Shown: positions 1-5,616 of the stretch, piece after piece | Layout: each line of letters starts with the position of its first letter | Position numbering within the stretch: the stretch's first letter is position 1 | Assembly: GCA_902803365.1 (NCBI GenBank) | Contig: CADCPU010000227.1 | Coordinates: forward strand, 1 to 7,530 | Length of the DNA stretch: 7,530 bases | Direction: 5' to 3' | Origin: Oscillospiraceae bacterium | Lineage (GTDB): Bacteria; Bacillota_A; Clostridia; Saccharofermentanales; Saccharofermentanaceae | Made by a program: the position numbers and the translations under genes | The notes under the pieces: model-generated | Seen by the model: the letters and a program-made list of their open reading frames with translations, nothing else | Databases searched by the model: none | Told to the model about the DNA's origin: nothing

Positions 1-77
1 GGAAAAAAGTGACAAAAAAAACAATTACAGCCAATTTCGTCAAAAAACGCCGAAAACGCCTGCGCCGCAAGGGGGGC

Positions 78-186
78 TTGTGACCATGAACGTTCAAAAA
101 CGGGGCTTTTTCGAGGGTGTTGAAAAATAAGAATCCCCTATTTGCAGGCGTTTCCGGGTTTTCAAGTTGTGACCATAAGTGACCAT
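78..186. repeat. GTGACCAT short repeats
   Basis: TTGTGACCAT occurs at 78-87 and again at 167-176. A third, partial copy, GTGACCAT, follows at 179-186, exactly 10 bp after its neighbour. Read on the minus strand these are ATGGTCAC units. The 10-bp step between the last two places them on the same face of the helix, which would fit a protein-binding site, but no protein can be named. They might equally be remnants of a decayed dispersed element. Confidence 0.4.
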
Positions 187-221
187 TTTTTTCGAGCCCT
201 GAAAACAGGGGCTTCCCGCGG

Positions 222-433
222 TTTTTGCTACCTTAGGGAGCAGGGTTGAAATGCTACTTTTGTGCTTTGCTACGTAGGGGAGCAAAAAGCGTAAGGCGAG
301 CTTTGCGAGCTGAGAGTTTTTTCGGATTTGCTACCTTAGGGAGCAGGGCCGGATTGGGTGATTTTGAGTATGCTGCGTAAGGTAGCAAAAATGAAAAGGG
401 GAGTTGGGAGAAAGCTGCGCAGGGTAGCAAAAA
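222..433. repeat. Palindromic repeat cluster, five copies
   Basis: Five copies of a 17-bp imperfect palindrome with cores at 226-242, 268-284, 329-345, 371-387 and 413-429. The first three read forward and the last two are inverted. The forward consensus is TTTTTGCTACCTTA followed by a variable half ending in AGCA, so TGCT and AGCA form the outer arms. Core centres are 234, 276, 337, 379 and 421, giving steps of 42, 61, 42 and 42 bp. The 25-bp stretches between cores at 42-bp steps differ from each other. The unit at 266-289 is the most symmetric at its ends (TTTGCT...AGCAAA). The same family recurs at 7171-7280. It resembles the REP/BIME type of extragenic palindrome in form; no relation to a known family is claimed. 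Confidence 0.8.
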
Positions 434-448
434 CGGTGAGGAGGGCAA

Positions 449-476
449 AGAAAAGGACCGCTTGTGGGCGGTCCTT
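449..476 (-). terminator. Rho-independent terminator of the serpin operon
   Basis: Read on the minus strand, the stem AAGGACCGC (476-468) pairs perfectly with GCGGTCCTT (461-453) across a 6-nt loop and runs into a T-rich tail (complement of 446-454). It begins 4 nt after the stop codon of the downstream serpin, so it should end the serpin transcript. Confidence 0.88.
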
Positions 477-480
477 GAAG

Positions 481-1821
481 TTACATGTTGTTGATCGTTC
501 CCGCGAAGATCGGGGTTCGCGTTTCAGTGTCCAAGATAATGTAGACGAACGGACGTGTCAGTTCGATGGAGTTGACCTCTTCTGGTTCTTCAGGCTCGCA
601 GGAGTCTACTTCCATAACTGCTGTTGCTGCTGCGGCTTCGGTTCCTTTGCGGTCAACTGTGATGGTTGCCTGCTGGACGACCTTGCTGATGCTGATCGCG
701 CCCGGGGCGAAGTCTCCTTCTGCGCTGAAGTCAGCATTCTCGTGATCGAAAGCCTGTTCGATTCCCATTGCGGTAAGAACGGAGTTAAGTTCGGTCCTGT
801 AGTCGGACTTGAACTCAGGCATCTTTACGTTTGCGCCGGAGTAGTTGCGGGAGTTTATGATCTCGTCGAAGTCTTCGGCTGTGAGCGAAGCGAGGTAGTC
901 GTTGGCGCTGATCGACTCGTCGTCAGGGAGGATAGCCATGAACATGTAATCATCGTTGTCATAGTACTTGATGAATCCTTCAGCGTTGGCTGCTTCAAAG
1001 TAGATCTCTGCGAAGCCGTTCATGTATGTGACATCTGAAGTCGAGCCGCCGTAGTTGTTGAACTTATCCGTGCAGATCGCGTCTTCAGGGAATTCGGCAT
1101 ACCAGGTCGCGTCAAACGTGATGGCATTTACGAGGACTTGAACTGTTGACGGACCGAGGTCACCGTCTTCAAGGAGTGCCGGAATGCGACCTTTGGTCTT
1201 TTCCTTGACCCAGTCGTTGATGGCTTGTGTAGCATCAGCGAGTTCACCGTATGAGATCTCGGCGCCATAGTAGGTGGAGAGGAATGACTTGTAGTCATCG
1301 TAGATAGCATCTGCGTAGGCATCGTCGATCCAGATCGCGTTGGCGAGGCTGAAGTAGTCGCCGTCGAATGAATCCATATACTGCACCGTGAAATTCTGGA
1401 TCTGCTCCGGAGTCGCATTGGGGATTATCGCCTGAGCGATCTCATCAAGAGTCATGTTTGCTGCGCCTGCGGCCGTCATCTCGAGCGCGAAAAGGGCTGA
1501 AGCAGGGGAGACGAGGACATTCTCATCTGTCGCGCCTGCGCATTCTGATGCGAGCTTGAGTGCGAATCCTCTGTAATCCTCTGCATGCTCTTCGAACTTG
1601 TTGTCGACCAGTGTTTCTTGCGGAAGCTTGTCAGGTTCTTCTGTAGTCTCACTGGTTTCCGGTTCTTCAGTTGCCGTAGTTGTTTCTTCCGGCTCGGTAG
1701 TCGTTGAAGCAGCGGTTGTCTCGGGTGGCTCCTCGGTTGTTGCCTCCTGTACATTGCTGCAGCCGGCGAGAGCGCCTGCCGCAATCAATGTCAGCAGTAA
1801 TCCTGATGTGATCTTTTTCAT
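481..1821 (-). CDS. Serpin-family lipoprotein protease inhibitor (downstream copy)
   Basis: A 446-residue protein. Residues 1-21 are a lipoprotein signal peptide (MKKI start, hydrophobic stretch, lipobox LAGC with Cys21), so the mature protein should be lipid-anchored outside the membrane. Residues 22-70 are a Thr/Glu/Pro-rich linker, likely a flexible stalk. The serpin fold fills about 75-446. Visible family marks are the shutter-type SPASALFALEMTAAGA, the hinge GTEAAAATAV starting at Gly393 (P15-P6) and the C-terminal RPFVYIILD strand. Such an intact small-residue hinge is typical of inhibitory serpins, which trap serine or cysteine proteases by loop insertion. By counting from the hinge, P1 would be near Ser407-Cys408, followed by an acidic EPEEPEE stretch. 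The loop is about six residues longer than in alpha-1-antitrypsin, so P1 is uncertain. ATG with AAGGAG (1829-1834) 7 nt away; only 14 nt separate it from the upstream serpin, indicating co-transcription. Target protease unknown. Confidence 0.93.
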   Translation of the reverse strand: MKKITSGLLLTLIAAGALAGCSNVQEATTEEPPETTAASTTTEPEETTTATEEPETSETTEEPDKLPQETLVDNKFEEHAEDYRGFALKLASECAGATDENVLVSPASALFALEMTAAGAANMTLDEIAQAIIPNATPEQIQNFTVQYMDSFDGDYFSLANAIWIDDAYADAIYDDYKSFLSTYYGAEISYGELADATQAINDWVKEKTKGRIPALLEDGDLGPSTVQVLVNAITFDATWYAEFPEDAICTDKFNNYGGSTSDVTYMNGFAEIYFEAANAEGFIKYYDNDDYMFMAILPDDESISANDYLASLTAEDFDEIINSRNYSGANVKMPEFKSDYRTELNSVLTAMGIEQAFDHENADFSAEGDFAPGAISISKVVQQATITVDRKGTEAAAATAVMEVDSCEPEEPEEVNSIELTRPFVYIILDTETRTPIFAGTINNM

Positions 1822-1835
1822 TTTGTATCTCCTTA

Positions 1836-3080
1836 TTACATGTTATTTATTGTTCCTGTAAAGACAGGTGTTCCTGTCTCTGTATCAACTATGGCATAGA
1901 CGAACGGACGGTCTACTTCAACGATATGCGTCTTTGAGAAATCCATTGCGCCCATTGTCTCGCAGACTACGGCTGTTGCTGCAGCTGCTTCGGTACCTTC
2001 TCTGTTGACCTTGATCATGGTCTGGTGGATAACTTTTGAGACAAAGAGATCGCCCGGCTCGAAAGGACCTGTTGCGCTGAAATCTGCTTCTCCGCCGAAG
2101 ATCTTTTCGATGCCGCATTCGATAAGGTTGTCGTTCATAACGCTTCTGTATTGTGATTCAAATTCCGGCATTGAGAAACGTGTCGTGCCTGAAGCATTAC
2201 GGCTGTTAAATAAGAAAGCGAAGTCTTCGCCTGTCATGTTGGCCAGATACTCGTTCGCCGTTATCGTATCGTCGGTAGGCACGAAAGCCATAAAAGCGTA
2301 TTTGTCGCCGTCGTAGTTCTTGAGGAATCCTATTGCGTCTGGGCAGAAGATGTATGCATCTGCCTCTCCGTGAAGGAATGAAGTATCGACTGTTGTTCCG
2401 TCAGCGTTATAGAAGTTCTGATCGAAAACATCGTCCTCGCTTATCTCTGTTGCCCAAACACCGTCGAATGTGATGGCGTTGATAAGTACTTCGAGTGTGT
2501 TCTCTGTGATGTCGGACGGATCGATCATATGCTGGATGCGGCCCTTGGTCTTTTCGCTGATCCAGTTGTTGAGAGCGTTCACGGAAGCGGGAAGATCACA
2601 CTCATTGATCTCTGCTCCGTATCTGTCCTTAAGGAAATTCTTGTAATCGTCATAGATGCCATCGGATATCTTATTGTCGATCCAGATCGAGTTGGCGAGG
2701 TTAAAATAGTCGCCGTCGAATGTGTTCATGTACTGTGCCGTGAAGTCTTGGACTTCCTCAGGTGTTGCGTCAGGGATGATAGCCTGTGCGATCTCCTCGA
2801 GCGTCATGTTCGATGTGCCTGCTGCCGTCATCTCGAGCGCGAAAAGGACCGATGCAGGTGAGATGAGGATGTTTTCGTCATTGTCCTTTGCACAGGTCTT
2901 GGCAAGAGTCATCGCAAAGTCGAGGTAGCCTTTTAAGTGCTCGTCGTACTTTGCGTCCTGCTTGATGGTCGCTGCATAAAGCCTGTTTGTGCTCGTGAGC
3001 TGCTTGGTCGAGCATCCCGTGAATGCTCCGATCGTCATTGCTGCCAATACTATAGTTGCAATTATTTTTCTCGTTTTCAT
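1836..3080 (-). CDS. Serpin-family lipoprotein protease inhibitor (upstream copy)
   Basis: A 414-residue paralogue of the adjacent serpin. The N terminus MKTRK plus a hydrophobic stretch ends in FTGC (Cys23), an acceptable lipobox with an unusual Phe at -3. The long Thr/Glu stalk of its neighbour is absent; only about 25 residues join the Cys to the fold. The shutter segment (SPASVLFALEMTAAG), the hinge GTEAAAATAV from Gly362 and the closing GTINNM are nearly or fully identical in both proteins. The reactive-centre loop after the hinge is not: VCETMGAMDFSKTHIVEVD. Counting from the hinge puts P1-P1' near Met376-Gly377, which could suit an elastase-like target (inference; the loop is about five residues longer than in alpha-1-antitrypsin). 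GGGAGG (3088-3093) lies 7 nt before the ATG but is buried in a hairpin. It is first in a two-gene unit with the other serpin; nadA lies 82 nt upstream on the same strand. Confidence 0.93.
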   Translation of the reverse strand: MKTRKIIATIVLAAMTIGAFTGCSTKQLTSTNRLYAATIKQDAKYDEHLKGYLDFAMTLAKTCAKDNDENILISPASVLFALEMTAAGTSNMTLEEIAQAIIPDATPEEVQDFTAQYMNTFDGDYFNLANSIWIDNKISDGIYDDYKNFLKDRYGAEINECDLPASVNALNNWISEKTKGRIQHMIDPSDITENTLEVLINAITFDGVWATEISEDDVFDQNFYNADGTTVDTSFLHGEADAYIFCPDAIGFLKNYDGDKYAFMAFVPTDDTITANEYLANMTGEDFAFLFNSRNASGTTRFSMPEFESQYRSVMNDNLIECGIEKIFGGEADFSATGPFEPGDLFVSKVIHQTMIKVNREGTEAAAATAVVCETMGAMDFSKTHIVEVDRPFVYAIVDTETGTPVFTGTINNM

Positions 3081-3132
3081 AAAAAAACCTCCCGGTGTTT
3101 CTTGTCCCTATAGACGGGTAAAACAACCGGGA
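3081..3132 (-). terminator. Terminator-like hairpin overlapping serpin ribosome binding site
   Basis: Read on the minus strand, TCCCGGT (3132-3126), a one-base bulge and GTTT (3124-3121) pair with AAAC (3100-3097) and ACCGGGA (3096-3090). That is 11 pairs with one bulge and a 20-nt loop that can form a further CCC/GGG pairing. The stem is followed by GG and seven T (3087-3081). This has the form of an intrinsic terminator for nadA, whose stop is at 3163-3165. Yet four of the six bases of the serpin Shine-Dalgarno GGGAGG lie in the 3' arm, and the T-run is the spacer up to the serpin ATG. It may act as terminator, attenuator, ribosome-site blocker, or several of these. No convincing separate serpin promoter is seen between 3100 and 3165. 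Confidence 0.68.
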
Positions 3133-3162
3133 AGTTACATAGGTTTCGAAAAAGATTTAGTA

Positions 3163-4083
3163 TCAGCCGCCGAGCTCGAGCATTTTGTCGATGCACTTCT
3201 TGGCGCCTGTCATGACTTCATCGCTTAATGTGATCTCTTCACCTGTAAGGCCCTTGACTGCCATATAGACATCGCCGAGAGTTGTAAGGCGCATATTGTG
3301 ACATACGCAGTCCTTCGAGAGCGCGAAAAATCTCTTGTCAGGGCAATCGTACTGAAGATGTGAGACGATGCTGTTTTCGGTACCGATGATGAATTCTTCT
3401 TTGTCGCTCTTCTTGGCATAGCTCATGATGCCTGTCGTGCTTCCTACATAGTCTGCGAGAGCAACGACCTCAGGACGGCACTCCGGATGTACGAGAACGA
3501 GTGCATCAGGGTGAGCCTCCTTGGCCTTCTTGACTTCGTCAGCAGTGAGACGGAAGTGAGTAGGGCAGCCGCCGCGCTTGTAGAAAGCGAAGGTCTTGTC
3601 CGGGAGCTGTTCTTCGATCCAGGAACCGAGGTTAGGATCAGGGATGAAGAGGATCTTGTCATTCGTGAGCTGACTTACGATCTTAAGTGCAGCAGATGAT
3701 GTAACGCACACATCACACTGTGTCTTGAGCTCTGCCGTTGTATTGATATAGCAGACTGTGGTGTAGTCAGGATAATCTTCCTTCAGTGCAGCGAGGAGTT
3801 CGGGATCAAGCTGTTCTGCCATCGGACAGCCTGCTTCAGGCGATACGAGGATGACGTTCTTGTCAGGAGAGATGATCTTACATGTCTCTGCCATAAATCT
3901 GACGCCGCACATGAGAACGGTCTTCTTGGAGTCCTTGGAGGCGTTGACGGCGAGGCCGTATGAGTCTCCTACGTAATCGGCTACTTCGAGTATCTCGTGA
4001 TTCTGGTAAGCGTGTGCCAGAATGCAGATGTCTTTTTCTTTCTTGATGCGACGGATCTCGTCTTGCATTTCCTGAATCGTCAT
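3163..4083 (-). CDS. nadA: Quinolinate synthase NadA
   Basis: Condenses iminoaspartate (from NadB) with dihydroxyacetone phosphate to quinolinate, a cytosolic step of de novo NAD synthesis using a [4Fe-4S] cluster. The 306 residues match the short NadA class. The three expected cluster ligands are visible as Cys86 (AGCPMAE), Cys173 (GGCPTH) and Cys261 (CVCHNM), with the usual spacing of about 87 residues. Other family marks are LAHAYQNHEILEVADYVGDS near the N terminus, MCGVRFMAET (58-67) and the TTAELK segment (115-120). The ATG has AGGAG (4093-4097) 9 nt upstream. The gene is divergent from nadB and has its own strong promoter. Cys20, Cys111, Cys123, Cys126 and Cys259 are additional and not expected to be ligands. 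Serpin genes follow on the same strand after a hairpin. Confidence 0.97.
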   Translation of the reverse strand: MTIQEMQDEIRRIKKEKDICILAHAYQNHEILEVADYVGDSYGLAVNASKDSKKTVLMCGVRFMAETCKIISPDKNVILVSPEAGCPMAEQLDPELLAALKEDYPDYTTVCYINTTAELKTQCDVCVTSSAALKIVSQLTNDKILFIPDPNLGSWIEEQLPDKTFAFYKRGGCPTHFRLTADEVKKAKEAHPDALVLVHPECRPEVVALADYVGSTTGIMSYAKKSDKEEFIIGTENSIVSHLQYDCPDKRFFALSKDCVCHNMRLTTLGDVYMAVKGLTGEEITLSDEVMTGAKKCIDKMLELGG

Positions 4084-4121
4084 GAATGTGATCTCCTGTA
4101 AAAAATTGAGTGTTATTCGAG

Positions 4122-4150
4122 AGTATAAACATGTAAAAGAAGGTTGTCAA
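4122..4150 (-). promoter_or_regulatory. nadA promoter
   Basis: On the minus strand a perfect -35 TTGACA (4150-4145), a 17-bp spacer and -10 TATACT (4127-4122) form a near-consensus housekeeping promoter. The predicted start is near 4115, giving a leader of about 30 nt before the nadA ATG. Confidence 0.88.
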
Positions 4151-4159
4151 CAGAAAAAG

Positions 4160-4188
4160 TTTACAGGTGTCTTGTCAGGTGTAAAGTC
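4160..4188. promoter_or_regulatory. Putative NiaR operator between nadA and nadB
   Basis: An imperfect 26-bp palindrome spans 4160-4185, with perfect outer arms TTTACA (4160-4165) and TGTAAA (4180-4185) and 9 of 13 base pairs symmetric overall. Overlapping it is a tandem direct repeat AGGTGTCTTGTC (4165-4176) and AGGTGTAAAGTC (4177-4188), matching at 9 of 12. It lies between the two divergent -35 boxes and covers the -35 of nadB, a good position to repress both. NiaR is encoded in this operon and, from memory, its Firmicute sites are imperfect palindromes with ACA..TGTC-like halves. The assignment is inferred from that and from position. Confidence 0.65.
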
Positions 4189-4200
4189 ATATGTTATCAT
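4172..4200 (+). promoter_or_regulatory. nadB-nadC-niaR promoter
   Basis: A -35 TTGTCA (4172-4177), a 17-bp spacer and -10 TATCAT (4195-4200), preceded by an extended -10 TGT (4192-4194). The transcript would start near 4206, about 36 nt before the nadB start. The -35 lies inside the putative NiaR palindrome. Confidence 0.78.
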
Positions 4201-4231
4201 CAGTCAAGCAATACTTTGGCAAGAGCCTAAG

Positions 4232-4236
4232 AGGAG
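4232..4236 (+). promoter_or_regulatory. Ribosome binding site that decides the nadB start
   Basis: AGGAG sits directly against an ATG at 4237, leaving no spacer, but 6 nt before the next in-frame ATG at 4243. The second ATG is therefore the likely start, giving a protein beginning MANNKT rather than MPMANNKT. Confidence 0.75.
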
Positions 4237-4242
4237 ATGCCT

Positions 4243-5595
4243 ATGGCAAATAACAAAACAGTAACTCACACCGACGTCCTGATCGTGGGCAGCGGCTGTG
4301 CAGGCCTTATCGCAGCGCTCCACCTGCCTGAAGACAAGCAGGTGACGATCATAACGAAGCGCAACGTTGAACGCAGCGATTCGTTCCTTGCTCAGGGCGG
4401 TATGTGTATGCTCGACGATATGTCGGACTACGACGCCTATTTTGAAGACACGATGAAGGCCGGACACTACGAGAACGACAAGGGTTCCGTAGATCTCATG
4501 ATCAGGAACTCCCGCGACGTTGCAGAGGAACTCCTCAGTTACGGCGTAAGATTCAAGAAGAACGAAGACGGTTCGCTCGACTTTACCCGTGAGGGCGGTC
4601 ACAGCAAGCCGAGGATCCTTTTCTACAAGGACATCACAGGCCGCGAGATAACAGAGAAGCTTTGGGCCAAGGCGCTCACAAAAGAGAACATCAAGATCAT
4701 CGAGTACCAGAAGATGGTCGATCTCATCATCCGCGACAACTGCTGCTACGGTGCAGTCGTAAAGGACAACTCCGCACGCGCTGAGGAGAAGCCTGAGGAC
4801 TTCGAGTCCCGCGAAGATATCTCCGTGATCCTTGCTGATTACACGATGCTCGCTACAGGCGGTATCGGCGGACTTTATTCTCAGTCCACCAACTTCAGGA
4901 ACCTCACAGGTGACTCTGTCGCACTCGCGCTTAAGTACGACATCGCCGTTAAGGATATCAACTACATCCAGATCCACCCGACGACTTTCTATACGACCGA
5001 AGAAGAGGATCGTAACTTCCTCATTTCCGAGTCCGTAAGAGGCGAGGGCGCGATCCTTCTTGATAAGAACGGCAACAGATTCGTAGACGAGCTTTTGCCG
5101 CGTGACCTTCTTACCGAGAAGATCCTTGAGCAGATGAAGAAGGACGGAACTCCTCACGTGTGGGAAGACCTTCGTCCTATCCCTAAGGAAGAGCTTTCCA
5201 AGCACTTCCCGAATATCGTTCAGCACTGTGCAGAGAAGGGCTACGACGTATTTACGGAGCCTATCCCGATCGTTCCTGCCCAGCACTACTATATGGGCGG
5301 TATCAAGGTCGATTACAAGAGCAAGACTACATGCGACCACCTCTATGCTATCGGTGAGACGGCATGTAACGGCGTACACGGCAAGAACCGTCTCGCAAGC
5401 AACTCGCTCCTTGAGAGTATGGTCTTCGCACGCTTTGCGGCTGAAGACATCAGCACGAAGTACGACAAGCTCGTTTTCGATGAGAATGACCTGCCTGACT
5501 TAAGCTTCTATAAGGACGGCGAGGCGCTCGATAAGCACTATCGCAAGATCGTCCTCGACGCTATCGAAAAAGCCAACGCAGAATCCAAGAAATAA
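4243..5595 (+). CDS. nadB: L-aspartate oxidase NadB (short form)
   Basis: FAD enzyme that oxidises L-aspartate to iminoaspartate, the first step of de novo NAD synthesis. The dinucleotide-binding GxGxxG is at Gly16-Gly21. SFLAQGGM (47-54) matches the family's AQGGI segment and TREGGHS contains Glu117, equivalent to the E. coli active-site Glu121. IQIHPT, LPRDLL, PAQHYYMGGI and NRLASNSLLE carry the substrate-binding His, Arg, His and Arg of the succinate dehydrogenase/fumarate reductase flavoprotein family. The protein has 450 residues against about 530-540 in E. coli and B. subtilis. It stops about 60 residues after the SNSLLE motif, so most of the C-terminal helical domain is missing. The FAD and capping domains look intact, with no sign of a frameshift. 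First gene of nadB-nadC-niaR, with 21 nt to nadC. The start at 4243 was chosen by ribosome-site spacing. Confidence 0.96.
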   Translation: MANNKTVTHTDVLIVGSGCAGLIAALHLPEDKQVTIITKRNVERSDSFLAQGGMCMLDDMSDYDAYFEDTMKAGHYENDKGSVDLMIRNSRDVAEELLSYGVRFKKNEDGSLDFTREGGHSKPRILFYKDITGREITEKLWAKALTKENIKIIEYQKMVDLIIRDNCCYGAVVKDNSARAEEKPEDFESREDISVILADYTMLATGGIGGLYSQSTNFRNLTGDSVALALKYDIAVKDINYIQIHPTTFYTTEEEDRNFLISESVRGEGAILLDKNGNRFVDELLPRDLLTEKILEQMKKDGTPHVWEDLRPIPKEELSKHFPNIVQHCAEKGYDVFTEPIPIVPAQHYYMGGIKVDYKSKTTCDHLYAIGETACNGVHGKNRLASNSLLESMVFARFAAEDISTKYDKLVFDENDLPDLSFYKDGEALDKHYRKIVLDAIEKANAESKK

Positions 5596-5616
5596 TCACT
5601 ACCGGAGGAATCCCAC

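Larger units (their letters stand above)
1..448. other. Gene-free intergenic region with repeats
   Basis: No credible gene is seen here on either strand. Reading frames exist only because the palindromic repeats lack stops in some frames, and none has a convincing ribosome binding site. The left part carries three copies of GTGACCAT (80-87, 169-176, 179-186) and a related GTGACA at 9-14. It also has an inverted pair GAAAACGCCTGC (52-63) and GCAGGCGTTTCC (144-155), matching at 11 of 12 positions. A small hairpin CCCTG-AAAA-CAGGG lies at 197-210 and has no following T-run. The right part is the palindrome cluster described separately. Confidence 0.75.

Noticed and set aside
195..213. Hairpin CCCTG-AAAA-CAGGG as a terminator
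   Set aside because: No T-run directly follows on either strand, and no gene ends next to it inside the window.
222..433. CRISPR array, because short repeats alternate with 25-bp unique stretches at a constant 42-bp period
   Set aside because: Repeat cores are only 17-22 bp, vary from copy to copy, reverse orientation within the cluster and number five and three. No cas gene or leader is visible, and spacers next to copies 4 and 6 share sequence.
254..448. Minus-strand frame encoding a peptide with FLLP recurring every 14 residues (similar peptide on the plus strand at 7169-7228)
   Set aside because: 42 bp is a multiple of three, so the palindromes stay in one frame and yield periodic peptides. 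There is no ribosome binding site, and the units occur in both orientations, so this is a by-product of the DNA repeat.
358..1038. Long plus-strand open frame across the end of the downstream serpin gene
   Set aside because: It is antisense to a clearly recognised serpin, encodes a Val/Cys-rich sequence with no family features, and has no ribosome site.
3100..3165. Separate promoter for the serpin operon
   Set aside because: Only weak boxes such as TATAGG (3112-3107, minus) and TATGTA are present, with no acceptable -35 at the right distance.
4204..5379. 391-residue minus-strand open frame opposite nadB
   Set aside because: It lies over a strongly supported L-aspartate oxidase, and its start has no ribosome site or promoter. 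It arises from codon bias in nadB; the same applies to the frame at 5665-6483 opposite nadC.
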